From NCBI GenBank assembly GCA_000697055.1, contig JNDT01002392.1:310001-374000 (forward strand): a stretch of DNA of 64,000 nt, in the 5' to 3' direction. How positions within the stretch are numbered: the stretch's first letter is position 1; each line of letters begins with the position of its first letter. Below the pieces are notes generated by a model. That model was not told the DNA's origin. It made no database searches and saw only the letters and a list, made by a program, of their open reading frames with translations. Below are positions 11,919-24,326 of the stretch, piece after piece. The stretch comes from Saksenaea vasiformis B4078. Lineage: Eukaryota > Mucoromycota > Mucoromycetes > Mucorales > Saksenaeaceae. Position numbers and translations under genes: made by a program.

Positions 11919-12188
11919 AAATTTTATCTTACCAAGCAGAAAGGGAGAGAGCTTGGTTCCTCAGGAATGTGTGCGTTTTCTTCATCTCCGAGACGCGAGA
12001 CAAATTTGAATCACCGACACCTTTTCCTGTTCTGCTTGTTCAAGCCAGCATATCAAACTTTGGATTGCACTTTGCGCAAACTATTTGCAGCGCCATTAAT
12101 ATTTTGAGGTGGACACTGGCACTTTTATATAAACAAAATCATGATAGAAGAAAAGCACACAAAATTGGGGTAATGAAATTTTATTTGT

Positions 12189-14192
12189 TCAAATAACCAA
12201 GTTTTCATCTGCCCATAGTTTAAAAGTACGATCGAATCCTGAGGAGGCCAAGAATTTCCCATCTGATAATTTGAAGTTAACATATGCTACTTCCTATAGT
12301 GAATTACTTACCATTAGATATATCTACGCCCATTACTCGGCCTTCGTGTCCCTCTAAACTCTTGATCAAACGGTAATCATCTCCTGACCACATTTTTACA
12401 CAGCCATCGTAACCGACCGACGCCAAATACAAGCCTTCCATGCCATCGCCTTTGCTGTACTTAATATCTGACACAAGCGACTGATGAGCGGAGATCGTGT
12501 AAATGTTGCGCAATGTTCGCATATCCCAAATTTTTACGGTGTTATCTGCGCTTGCTGAAGCGAGTTGATAGCTATACCAAGTATATATTAGAAGGCCATA
12601 GCAATATCTTACGCCACATACCCGTTTGGTGACCAGTCCAATCCGACAATATCCTTAACATGACCCTCTAACGTCATAGCTGAATGACCTGTCCTTGTAT
12701 CCCATACTCGTCCTATAGAGTCCAAACCGCTACACTCTATCATTAGCATATCTCTGCTTGTTCTGTCCTTCATTCTTACCCGCTTGCCAAAAGACTTCCA
12801 TCACACTGGAAGGCAATTGCATATACTTCTTTGGAGTGACCTTCCTGTAGCAAAAGCTCCTCACATTTCTCCACATCCCACAATCTCCAGGTACCATCAA
12901 ACCCAGCACTTCCTAGGTATCGACCAGATGGGTGGAAGGCAACACGAGCAACACGTCTTACGTGACCTTCCAAAGTAGCTAAAGGAGTATCTCTGCGAGC
13001 AACATTTAGAATTCATGTGTCTCAATTTAGCGAAGACATACTTCTCTAAACTCCACAGATTAACAGCACAATCTGCACCGCCAGTGGCGAAATTCACAAC
13101 ACTTTTCTCCAGTTCAATTGTGGAACCAGGACGAAATGCGACACCACCGACTCGATCGGTGTGACCCTTAAACGTCATCAGCTCCTCGCAGTTGGGAATA
13201 GACCATAACTTGCAGGTACCAGACCATGAACCAGTAACAAGCATCTTTGAGTCCGGACTAAAGGCGCACTGTGAAACAGGACGTTCATCGTCTGCCAGCT
13301 GTGAGGACCAGCTAGTAAATGCCTACATATGCAGGTTAAAACATCAGGAAGGTTTCGCTTGTCACTGGTACCTTTAGTTTCGCATGAATTTCTTTGCGTT
13401 CTGCCTTAAGTTGTGCTAGTGGGATTTCTTGCTCTGCCTTTTGCTTTTCTATTCGCTGCTTCGCCCTAATAAAAAGGTAACTATGTAATGCTATTGTACG
13501 AATAGACGCATACCTTGGCAAAGAATATGTGGTGATCCATTTTCGTGCTTCAAGAAGGCTCAATGAACCTGGGGTGAAGAACTCTTCCTCTTTCTATTCA
13601 ACGGATATTACTGCTTAATACCCTCCAGCTTTTCCCCTCGTTTTCTCTTTATTTACCTCTTCTTCTTCTGAATCACTGCTTTGTGATTCACTATCCACAT
13701 CGCGACCCTCACGTTTGGAGAGTAAAAATCTTAAACGGTCTCGTCTGTCACCAGGCTGTCACGCATGGTAAGTTACTGTTATGCAACTTTTTTACTTACC
13801 CCTTCACCGAAAAGGCATTGTGGTTCACCAATTTCACGTAGTCGTAATCGTACTCGTACATCGTCTGTTGGAACGGCCAATTGGCGCGCACGTTTGCGGC
13901 GTTCCAACTCTTCCATCACTTCTCTGTTGGCCTCTTTCGCTCGTATTGATGATTCCGAAAGATCCGCATCATTAGCTTCCACTACGTTAGTAATGATCGT
14001 CAGTATTTTCTCCAAATTTTGCTTTTTTTGACCGACAGACGTACCGAGGGCATCGAGATCGATTCCACTTGAACTTGTACTAGGTTCACTGACTCTAACT
14101 CTCTTTGCTACTTCGTGTTCTTCCAAAGACCCGAAATGGACTCGTGGCTTTGCAAGCAATTTGGAAATTGTTGATTGGTCCTTATCCCCCAT
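12189..14192 (-). CDS. PRP4: U4/U6 small nuclear ribonucleoprotein Prp4 (WD40)
   Basis: Component of the U4/U6-U5 tri-snRNP that works with Prp3 in pre-mRNA splicing. The N-terminus (start 14192, [16 protein letters not shown]) includes [10 protein letters not shown] and the SFM/Prp4-like motif [20 protein letters not shown] followed by [10 protein letters not shown], diagnostic of the family. Downstream come [10 protein letters not shown] and then seven WD40 blades, including [77 protein letters not shown] and [14 protein letters not shown]. The last strand ends [13 protein letters not shown] before the stop at 12191-12189. About seven introns of 40-60 nt break the gene. An in-frame ATG 48 nt further upstream exists, but the chosen start fits the family better. 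It is divergent from PMT4. Confidence 0.92.
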
Positions 14193-14967
14193 GTGAGACG
14201 CTTTCGACAATTGGTTAAACTGCGCACGATGCCTTGTCAATTTTGCCGCGAAAGGAATTGCCTTCCGACACGCACCATGAAGAAGTCACGGCTTACCCAT
14301 TTCCAGGTGCTTTGCGGACACCCAATGGTGCACCACACCGTACTGTGCATACCGAAAGTATAGGAAACTTGCACTTTAACCAATAATATTGTTTTAGAAG
14401 CTATTCGGTATAGGATTGAATAAAACTGACCCTTTCATACATGAATGACTTACGTAAAAGCGATAAACCCAACACCATCAGTAGAAAGTCCTCAACGTAC
14501 TATACATTGTCTGTAAGTGGGTCACCGTATTAACTGCAGTGATACATACAAATGGATTACAAGATGGCTGGCGTCCGTGGAAATATACGACAATTCTTCA
14601 TGTCTTTTCAGATACTATCTTTCTGAAATATTCCATATTGAATATCTTGCAAGACTCCTGTTATCTGTCCAAATGATACTGCACATAGACTACCTCTAGG
14701 TAACGTCATTCTTTTTTAGATTATAGTCACTTCCTATTTACTCTCCAGTTGCTCTCCATACATTTCGACCTCTGTGTGGCACGTATGCATTTCTGCGTCT
14801 CAAAGTGTCGGTTGAGTGTTCAACCGATGTTACTCCGACTGGCACATATGTGAGGAAAAAAGGCACGAGCCAACACGTCAAGTTTCCTTTACCAACTTTT
14901 TTTTATTCATAGCCGTCTGTGCTGGTTCATCACGCCACATCTCTTATACTGACTGTTTTCTTACGCA
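14193..14967. promoter_or_regulatory. Shared upstream region of PRP4 (-) and PMT4 (+)
   Basis: A 775-bp gap between divergent start codons, so promoters for both genes must lie here. Roughly 14265-14440 belongs to repeat family C, which has a second copy at 27594-27740. No clear TATA box was identified next to either start. A TTTTTTT tract lies about 70 bp before the PMT4 ATG. Confidence 0.5.
14265..14440. repeat. Short repeat family C, copy 1
   Basis: Shares AAGTCACG, CATTTCCA, and GGTGCACCACA in the same order and spacing with 27594-27740. Each copy sits just upstream of a minus-strand gene (PRP4 here, RPA12 there). The similarity is old and patchy. Confidence 0.55.
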
Positions 14968-17755
14968 ATGTCTGATCCTGCATTAAGACATCGGCGTGTA
15001 AACTACGACGAACAAGCAAGCGCTGTTCGTGGAGGAGAGAAAGATGAAACGAAGAAGGTATTGAAAGCGTGAAGGGAAATAAATACATTCGTTTACGCGA
15101 TTTGTTACCTTCCAGTTACGACATCTGACAAGGACCACTAAGCAAGCGGGTGTACACAAAGTCATGCTCGTGATCGTCACTGCCTTGGCATTCTGCACAA
15201 CATTCTACAAAATATGGTACCCCGCAGAAGTAGTGTACGTGCACGCAGCCTTTAGAAATCCATAACTGAATATTTTCTATTTAGCTTCGATGAAGTGCAT
15301 TTTGGAAAATTCGCTGGATATTACCTGAAGAGGTCATATTTTTTCGATGTTCATCCTCCCCTGGCAAAATTAATGATTGCTGCTACTGGGTACCTTATTG
15401 GATATGATGGGCACTTCGATTTTGCGGACATTGGTGATGACTATATTGCAAACAATGTCCCATACATCAGCCTTCGAACACTTCCAGCAACGTTGAATGT
15501 GCTTAGTACCTCGTTGATGTACAGCATTATGAAAGAGTCGGGATACTCTGTCATCACCTGTGCGCTCGTAGCATGCATGTATTTGTTAGGTATGGATGAA
15601 TACAAGTGAATGCAAGGTCTTAATACATTAGGAAACATGCAGATAATTCTATCGTTGCCCAGAACCGGCTCATTATGCTGGACAGTATGCTTATTTTCTA
15701 TATGCTTTGCACGATCTATTGCTACATCAGGTTCCGCAAAGTGAGACATCAGTAAGTGAAAGCAGGTACAGACGAGTTTAGCATTCACACCGCGCAGAGA
15801 GTTTACGAAAAGCTGGTGGACATGGTTACTTGCCACAGGTGTCACAATGGCGTTGACCTTGAGGTTTGTTCGTCGATTCGCTCTAACAAAATCTGATAAC
15901 TCGCCCGTGTTAGTGTCAAGATGGTCGGTCTCTTCCTTGTGATTGCCATAGGTATCTCAGTTCTGGTGGATCTGTGGGATCTTCTTGATATCAGGCGTGG
16001 TCTTACCATGGTAAACACCCCGTATATTACGTATTACAATTTATATATTCCTCCCCTGTCATAGAACCACTTCATGAGACACTTCTATGCTCGCGCATTT
16101 GCTCTTATTATTGTTCCAGTGATGGTGTACTTATTCTGGTTCTATGTACATTTTGCGATTCTCACTGAATCCGGGCCTGGTGATTCTTTTATGAGCACCG
16201 CATTCCAAGAAACGCTCAAGAACAGCCCCATCAAGATGAAAAGTTTAGGTAAAAATCTGCGTTCTATCCCCTCATCTGACAGCCAGCCTAATAGATATCC
16301 ATTTCTACGACAACATCACGTTACAACATAAGGATACTGAAATGTACCTTCATTCACACGACCTGAACTATCCGTTGAGATACGATGATGGCCGTATCAG
16401 TAGCCAGGGTAGATTTATTTTCTTTTGATTCCAGTAACCAATTTGCTCGTTTTCAGGTCAACAAGTTACTGCTATCGCCGATATCGATGAAAACACATGG
16501 TGGCGCATCAAGCCGACGAAGCCTATTGCAGAAGATGAGCCTGTTACTGTTCGACATGGTGACATTATACAACTTGAGCACATAGGCACGGATACGATAC
16601 TTCTGACTCACGACGTTGCCTCACCGTTAATGGCAACTAACGAAGAGTTTACTACCGTCCCACATGATACCCGATATAACGAAACACTTTTTGAAGTGCT
16701 TTTGGATGATTATAGTAATGGGGACGTATGGCAGACTCATATGAAAGGTGTTCGTTTGATCCACGTGGACACCAAAGTGGCGTTGTGGACTCATGATCAA
16801 GCACTGCCAGACTGGGCACTGGGACAGCAGGAGGTCAATGGAAATAAAAACGTGATGGAAAAAAGTAATTTCTGGGTCTCCACCGAGATCATGGGAAAGA
16901 ACGGTAAGATCACGCGCGTCCACCTGTTGAATGATAATAACAAACCGAATCCATTAGCAACGGAAATCAATATGAACAAGAAAAAAGATATTCGCCAAAT
17001 GTATTTTATCAGCAAGTTCTTGGAACTTCAAGGCCGCATGATCAGTCATAATGCTGGACTTACGAAACCACATCCCTACCAGTCGACCCCCATTTCTTGG
17101 CCATTCATGATCCGTGGTATTTCGTACTGGTCAAAGAACGACACTCGGGAACAGATATATATGACCGGCAACGTGTTTGGATGGTACATCTCACTGGGCG
17201 GTGTTTCAGTGTTTGCTGCTATAATGCTTGCAGATGCACTGTCTAGAAGACGTGGAACTGAAGTTGTTGATCCTCGTAAGTTCAATACATGTATTTGCGG
17301 AATCTTGATGACCAAACAACCTTTCACCAGCTGTTCGGGTGCGACTTATCAATTCGGCTGGATTCTTCCTCATGCTATTTGTGCTTCACTACATCCCATT
17401 CTTTGCCATGGGTCGTGCTTTATTCCTTCATCATTATTTGCCTGCAGCTACATGCAACTATTTGCTGATGGGTGCCATATATCAGTACATGTTTATTGAT
17501 GGAATCGATTCACCTGTATCGGACTTGCGGAGAGTGCAGACAACAGATTTTCAGGGCTATCATCCGATCTGGAGTCGCATGACGGCGCATTCCTCGCTAC
17601 TCTCCTATGTAGCTGCCGCTATTATCGTTGTCTTGCAGTTTGCAGTCTTTCTGTTCTTAGCACCGATCACCTATGGTACACCAGGATTGAGTATAGATGG
17701 AGTATTACGACGTCAAATATACAGCAGCTGGGATCTGCAATTTGGTACGTATTAA
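14968..17755 (+). CDS. PMT4: Protein O-mannosyltransferase, Pmt4 family
   Basis: ER membrane enzyme that transfers mannose from dolichyl-phosphate mannose to Ser/Thr of secretory proteins. Start 14968 (MSDPALRHRRVNYDEQ); exon 1 ends at 15057. A first membrane segment precedes YPAEVVFDEVHFGKFAGYYL, with the catalytic Asp-Glu pair, then SYFFDVHPPLAKL and DIGDDYIANNVPYISLRTLP. The NNVPY form points to Pmt4 rather than Pmt1 or Pmt2. More membrane helices follow, then the lumenal MIR region (YLHSHDLNYPLRYDDG, ENTWWRIKPTKP, HGDIIQLEHIGT, GVRLIHVDTKVALWTHDQAL). The C-terminal membrane bundle includes FFLMLFVLHYIPFFAMGRAL, LFLHHYLPAA. About eight short introns. The end may be read as DLQFGTY then stop at 17755, or via a last intron to DLQFAK a little later. 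Confidence 0.92.
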
Positions 17756-18627
17756 GAGTTGCAGCATTGTTGTTAGCTAATTATTTTCTCCCGTAGCGAA
17801 ATAAGCCGTCATCAATTTCCGTGTTCATCATTTGTTGAGCCATCAACTAAATAAATCTTCCGTTTTTTTTCTTCATCTGCGCGATTTTGGAGTACGGTCG
17901 TCAAGTATTGACGGTTTAGTTAAGTCTCTCGATGGCTCCATGGTAGTTTTTAAAAAAGTCAGAAGTTAATGCGAAGTTAAACTTGGTCAACGCATGCCCA
18001 TGCAGCGTAAATGCATGTATTCATGAACATGCATAATTGAGAAAGGATGCAAAATACATAGATCTGCATGATATCATCCGTAATGCGCCACGTTATCGTT
18101 CTGAAGCGGAAACGTTCGGAAACAAAGTTGCATTTATATTTATCAGTCGTGGAGAAAGGAGAGTGATGATGGCATGGCGTGGAATAGTACAGTTCAAAGG
18201 GTCTGGATCAAGTTCACAGTCGACTGAACTGAAAAATAGTGCAGACCGCTCGTATCACAGGCAGACTTAACAAAAGACGTGTCTGCTTAATGTACAGAGA
18301 CACATATGAATGCACCGACTTCGGAGAATCAAAGACAAAAAAAAAAGGAACAAATTTAAAACGAGAACAAAAAAAAAGACCGAAGCGGAGAGAAACCCAA
18401 GATGAAGAGATCTAGATAGAGTCTTTGATGATACGTAGGATGAAGAACCTAAACTCTGTTCATACATTTGATATTGCAACCAAGCACTCGATTCGTCATT
18501 ACGATATGTCATCAAGAATTGTGAGCAGTAGACACCCCACAGATACGAAAAATAGGTTATTGCTTCCTGCGGAGTCACCACAATCTAAAGCAAACAAATC
18601 AAACCTAGTGAATTAAGTAGCTATCTA
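17756..18627. other. Intergenic, no gene recognised
   Basis: The region 3' of PMT4 contains AT-rich DNA, A-rich tracts near 18338-18376 and a short open frame (18037-18270) without recognisable features. Confidence 0.5.
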
Positions 18628-19400
18628 CTGTTTATTGAATGTTTTTTTACGCTACTCTGACTAAATTTGGCTTCCACGAACGGCCATGTTTACGCTAAGG
18701 CAAGATAGAATATGCAGTCATTACCATACAAATTGGCAACAAATTCATGACCTGCTTACATCAACTTGGTCTCCCCGATGGCCGCGAAATTTATAGACTA
18801 GCATAGAAATTCATTCACAGCTAACAATAGAATAACACCTTGGTACATTTTACTTACTGTACCGTCATGTGTTGAGAAACTGATAGGGTACAGTGAGAAG
18901 AAACGGTTGCCATTTATTCGGGTAAAAAGTAAAAGTCAGGAACTGATTGCTAGATATGACTATACATATTCTACCGGAGATTGAGTCTACCGTATTGAAC
19001 AGCGACAAAATATATTTCGGACATGACAATTGCTGATGAAGATAATTCTACAACAATGTATAGGTATACTTCGCCCCTTGGTCCGTGGGGAGCGATGTAA
19101 AGGATTCTAGTGATGGAAATCAGTGATGATCAGGTACTCACTGCAGAGGACTTGAAACGATGCATGTTATGGCGATCTATTGCCAAAGGTGACAACATTT
19201 ACTAACGTAAGTTACACTCACCGCCAAGACCGTTCGGGACAGAGGTCATACAGCTTAAACGACAGAAAGAAGACATGAGTGATTATGGGTATGTAATGAA
19301 AAGTTGACATCCTTCCCGGCTTTTTCTTTTCGAAGAACAGAATCACAGGAAAAAGGAAAAAGTAGAGTTCCCTTTAAACATGCATCACTTCTCGTTACCT
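18628..19400 (+). repeat. Dispersed repeat family A, copy at 18.6 kb
   Basis: Head TGTTTATTGAATGTTTTTTT then ACGCTACTCTGACTAAATTT. It is followed by family blocks TTGGCAACAAATTCATGACC, TACATCAACTTGGTC, GTTCGGGACAGAGGTCAT and GTTGACATCCTTCCCGG, ending with a weakened CCTTTAAACATGCATCA. More diverged than the copies at 29 and 56 kb. Confidence 0.7.
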
Positions 19401-20259
19401 GAGTCATTTTTTGTGAGACATAAGAATGCTATAACTGGCCCGACGTTGCATGGAATATAGCAAACCGATCACTGACAAATCGTTTGCGCGGGAAGATAAG
19501 ACCTTGTCACCGATACGTCTTTTGCATGAAATAAAAGTATCCACTCGGCGGTACATCTTTTGCACAAGACCATGGAACTTTATCCTTGACGCACCCTTTG
19601 GATAACGACCCAAACGCCACAGCGAAGGAACACCAGCAATTCATAAAATATCTCAAAGCGCAAAACACACCAGGGCGCAACACCATTGCCTCCTTTTTTT
19701 GTGTATATGTGTCAACGACTTTTTCTGGTGGCCCGAGACACCGTTTAACGAAATTAATAGGCCAAGATGGTGGTAGACGTTCTAGCTTAAAAGATTGTAA
19801 GTGAGCGTAAGTTTTCTTAACAACAATCAGTGTTTCACTTTCCGACAACAGCAAGGAGGTGGCTTAAAACCAAATATGCGACAATCATGTTCTGGACCCA
19901 CTTCCCTTACTGTTAACTAAGGCTATGGCTATACACTAACGTGACTTCATCATATCTTTGTATAAGTTGTCGTTGCGATGGATGGGACAGAGTACTGTTA
20001 ACCAAAGAAGAATGCATAAAACCATGTTCTTTTTTGCGAAGCGTGGTTCAACCAATATCATTGATTGAAGATAATGATGCCTTTATTCTTTTTTTTTCTT
20101 TTTTGATCTGGCCGGATTGAAATATATCAAGCTAAACGCTGACATTATCTCAATTTTGGGCAGAAATCAGTATTAACTTTGTTAAGGTGTAGAGAAAATA
20201 TATAAAGGGATAAAAAGGGCAGGAAATGGCAGAGAGAGAGAGGGTTCTTTTTACAAGGC
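19401..20259. other. Intergenic, no gene recognised
   Basis: Short overlapping frames occur on both strands (about 19404-19854) without domain signal. This region lies downstream of the disordered-protein gene that ends at 20260. Confidence 0.5.
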
Positions 20260-21440
20260 TTATTTCCAGAATTGCCATGTCTTGCGCTTTGTTTCCTTGT
20301 CGGTTGTTGTCGTTGTGGATTTTGACTGTGCACATAACATGACGTGTTAGCTCTAATCATGTAAGAAAAAAATGACGTTATTACCTTATTCTTTTTGAAG
20401 ATACCCATCAGACCAGATTTCTTCTTTTGGACAGCTGTGTTAGAGATTTCTCTACTCTTAGTAGCCTCCTTGGTAGTAGACTTCGTATCTTTTTTGGAAT
20501 CGCTCGTACTCTTGGTAGCAGGCGCTGGTTTAGTTTCGGTCACTTCCTTTTCGGGTGTATTCGCTTCTGCGACCTTTTTCGTAACAATGGCGTCGGTGGA
20601 CGTATTTTTGGTTGAGTCAGTCTCTTTTTGATTGACTTCTGCTGGCTCCTCCACCTTTTTCTCGGCGGTGGCTGAGCTTTCTCCTACTGATTCCTTCTCG
20701 TCTTTCGTAACGACCGGAGATTGCATTGTTTGCTCTTTCTCGTCCTTTGCAGATAATTCTTGTTGTTCGATTGGCTTAATTTCATCTTCTTCAGCAATTA
20801 TGGACTCCTCTACCGACTTGATTGGCTCATCGACCGTATCTTGCTGTTGATCGGTTGGTTCAGCTTCCTTAGGCGCTGCTTGTTCGCTCGCAGGTTGAAC
20901 GTCTTTTTCAACGACGGGTGCTACTTTCTTAGCCTCCTCCTTGGCAACGTCCTCATCAATCGTTGCCGTGGGGACAGGTTCTTTGGCAACAGGCTCTTTG
21001 GCAACAGCTTCTTTGGTAACGGGTTTTTCTTCTTCGACAACTTGAACAGGCGGATCTTCCTTGACAACGGTGGCTGCAGGATGGCGTTCATCAATGGGTT
21101 GGGTAGACTTTGACGCCTCCTCCTCCTTAGGGGCTTCAGAAACGGCGGTAGCGTTCTCCTGAATTGCCGGAGATTGAGGTTCCGCGACGGGTACCTCCTT
21201 CTGTGTTTCTTCATCCTGAGGAGCGTTGCTTTCCTTAACAGCTTCGACAGGTTCAGGTTTCTGCTCCGTGGCTGCCACATTGTCTAATTTTGATTTGGCT
21301 GTGGAAGACGCGTTTGTGCTTGTCGAATCGCTTCCCGTGGGTGTAACTGAGGCTGTCTCTTGAGCATTCTTCTTTTGAGCCTTTTGCTCCTCACGTTGCC
21401 GTTGACGGCGTTGAGCGCGACTGTTATGCTTTTTAGCCAT
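20260..21440 (-). CDS. Intrinsically disordered Lys/Glu/Ala-rich protein
   Basis: I do not recognise the family. Start 21440 (MAKKHNSRAQRRQRQREEQK) gives a strongly basic first 25 residues. About 300 residues rich in E, K, T, P, V and A follow, with short repeats such as VAKEPVAKEPV and frequent PXEK/KEE patterns. A basic tail then follows: KKKSGLMGIFKKNK. A 59-nt intron (20384-20326, GTAATA...CACAG) joins this tail to SKSTTTTDKETKRKTWQFWK and a stop at 20262-20260, giving 373 residues. Without the splice, the frame would run into 3' UTR-like sequence and end at 20145. There are no membrane segments and no signal peptide. The composition suggests a low-complexity linker or scaffold protein, possibly nucleic-acid or ribosome associated because of the basic N-terminus; this is inference only. 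The gene appears real from its length, splice sites and codon consistency. Confidence 0.72.
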
Positions 21441-22736
21441 GTTGATCAGAAAAAAAAATTAAGCAGAAAAAAAAAAGTGAAGGAAAGTAGTAGAAGAAAG
21501 CAAAAGAGAAAGGAACACGCGCCAACGAGAATGGCAAATTTTCTTATTTTTTTTTCCGTTTAGTGCTTCATCGTGCTAAATTGCTCTCTCTGGAGGGTTT
21601 ATTTTTAACGTGCTCTCCGGACAAAAGCAGATCTTTTCTGAATGCGGCAAGGCACATTGCTACAGCAGACAGTAATGTGATTGGCCATGCAAGTGCTGCA
21701 TCCGACGTCAAGGAGCCACCTGTATCACGGTCCCAGAGCACCTTTGACCAATCATGAAGTAGGGATGTTTATTGTAAACCGCTGAATCTATCCCAGTCGA
21801 CTTGATCAAATTGCGTGTCATCACCTCGTTTCCTCCAAAAGAGTGATATCTGCTAAACTTTTTAGGTCAATGAAAATGAATGAAATAGTTTTAACAATAA
21901 GCTATAAAACCTTATCCTTGGTAAAGTTACCGGACTAACCGCGTTTCTCCGCAAGCCTACCTTGATCAACCTACACACTCGATCCTTTCCATTGGTCTGC
22001 CAACATCACATGAAATATCTATGATAGACGCTACGTTGCCCAAGGCAAAAAGCATGGTATGCTTACACACACAATCTCACACGCAAAGAAACAAAACACC
22101 GCATTTTATTTCCAAGCGAATTTTCACATGAAGTTTCTCTTTTTTAGGATGATCTTTGCTGGGCTGACACCAAATTTTTTTCGCCACTGCATTTGGTGCA
22201 ACCACAAGACCGTAAACGCGCCCGGGCCTTTCGGGGCGCAAATGACGTTTGCGGCGGTCATTGGTGTGGAGAAAATCACATTGACTTGAATATGTTCCCT
22301 GTGGTTTCAATCATGCCTGATTCTTGCATAATTCAATGCAGATTACTTCATTTATCAGCCTTAATGTCATTAACTGGTTTTCCTTGTTCACGCCTTCCAC
22401 TTATTATCGTGACGTTAGTTCTTTCGTTTTGGAAATCGAAGCACACTATTTAAATAAGCAGCATTAGCAGCAAGAAACATGTGTCAGCAAAGAAAACATG
22501 CGCTTGTCTTGACGTGACATCAGCGCATTCTAAGATATGACACTGGAATAAGGAGTGAAGAAATTGAAAGGAGAAGAAACGTTTTCGATGATCATGCAGT
22601 CGCATAACTTTAGTAAGGAGGAAACACTTTGGTACGTGAGACTACCTACACTACTATCTCCTTTGATGGTATGGTCCCTTTGTGGAGTTGGACAGTTATA
22701 TCTCCAACATTTCTCCCATACAGCCGCTACATAGTT
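21441..22736. other. Intergenic, no gene recognised
   Basis: An A/T-rich leader lies directly upstream of the disordered-protein ATG (poly-A and poly-T tracts 21449-21555). The remainder has only short chance frames. Confidence 0.5.
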
Positions 22737-23308
22737 CTAAACCTCAATTAGTCTTGTTTCCGACAATGTCTGATAAAGGTAGGTACCTTCTCTACGGTAC
22801 TTGTAGCGTTCTCTGAGCTCATTGAGTCGTAACCTTGCCTCTTCTATGATTTGTCTGGAATATCAAATCAATCAGACGGAGATGAGTTGCATCATTTGTC
22901 CGGTATACCTTTCTTCTCTTTCGTAGGATTCTGAGATAATTTGTTAGTGCTGTTAACGGAACGGAAAGCACGTTTACCCAAGGTGTCACCATCTGCAAAT
23001 GTCAGACTTATTTGATCCGACAGCACTTCACTTTCAAGTAGCTGATGCAATGTTTTGTTTTCGAGCCGCAACTTGTCCATTTCCGCTTCCATTAGACGTA
23101 TCTTTTCTTCGGCCTTACTTAGTTTTTCTTTCAACTCCTGGTTCCCTGCCCTGCTTTGTTCAGTCTCAGCGACGACCCTTTTACTCTGATATTTTTGCAG
23201 CTAATTCATGTCAGTGATGTCATTACTACAATGCACTGCAATGCTAGTGAGTACCTTGCGTTTAGCAACAGCTGCTAGCATTTCGGCGCGATCATCTTGT
23301 GATGGCAT
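22737..23308 (-). CDS. Short coiled-coil protein, unknown function
   Basis: Exons 23308-23255, 23200-22909 and 22843-22737 join in frame to 150 residues. The first exon encodes MPSQDDRAEMLAAVAKRK. The second is a heptad-rich helix (KLSKAEEKIRLMEAEMDKLR, LENKTLHQLLESEVL) followed by a polar stretch with DGDTLGKRAFRSVN. The third continues EEARLRLNELRERYKYRREG and ends at SETRLIEV. Acceptor sites (GAATTAG, ATCATAG) and phases fit well, which supports a real gene. An upstream exon is possible because a CACCAATTAG acceptor-like site lies just 5' in an open frame. The helix and the AAVAKRKLQKYQ start recall golgin-type coiled coils, but I cannot assign it. Confidence 0.6.
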
Positions 23309-24326
23309 GGGACGAAGACTAATTGCACCGGCTGGGCTAATTGGTGACACGCAAAAAAGGTACACGTGTTCATCGAAGAGAATATTTCACACGGATGCTC
23401 CGCAGACAGAATCTTATGGGAACATATCAAAGCAGAATTGCCTTAAAAGCCCCAATATACTAACTCATCGACTTCTGCAATCTACTGTCATCTGGATAGA
23501 TCCGGCAGCACCCCGAGCAAGAAAAACTTTATTCCTCTGCAACATAACCTGTAAGATTTCTTGTTACACGAGGTTGCCAGCTTCGAAGCTGCCAAACATC
23601 TAAGAGGATAGTTGTTACAGTCTGCATAAAACGCTACGAGTTTGCTCATATATTACAGAGGTTTATCTTTTAAAAACCTCCAGAAACAGTATGTATGCTT
23701 GTTGACTGCTCTCACTTCAAAGGAGCTAGTGTGATGTGCTACCTAGGAAGACGCTAAATTGATCAGGTAACAACAAGCAGCGCGATCTCAGCAAAAATGT
23801 CAATATCAGGAATAGTACTGAAACCTCGTCAATTACGAATGAGCTCCATGAATGATACGCTGTCCCCGTTGATCCAGGTTTCAGCTATATATAACGTAAA
23901 CTTCCAGACCCTTTTTTTATTTTGTTTTTCCGATCTGAAAGAAATCGCAGTTGACCATATTTGGGCATAAAAAATGCTGATTCTTGTATTTGAAACACTG
24001 TGAATGGATTCTCAATGGATATACGTCTTCAGAAATCAAGTTACAACGGTGAAGCACAGGACCTATTGAATTCATGTAGCAAACTATAGTCCACATCCTT
24101 GACTTTTTTCATCTCTGACAGTGAAAGAGCAGACGTTCACTTCATTGCTGAAATATATTTCAGGAGCCATTCCCATGAAGATGCAAGTACTGGTGGTATG
24201 TCGCATCCACCCGGTGATCACTTCCAAAAGCTTAAGGAGACGATCAATTTTAATAGTTTCGAGAGCGAGGTTTAAAATAGACAGATGAAGCCTGACTCTT
24301 CCGCCATGTGGGTTGATGTTTTTAAT
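23309..24326. other. Intergenic, no gene recognised
   Basis: AT-rich; no domain-bearing frame on either strand. It lies between two minus-strand genes and should hold the promoter of the coiled-coil gene and the 3' region of dynamitin. Confidence 0.5.

Noticed and set aside
20145..20259. Unspliced C-terminal extension of the disordered protein
   Set aside because: A well-formed 59-nt GT-AG intron gives a polar Lys/Thr tail consistent with the rest; the extension has different composition and reads like UTR.
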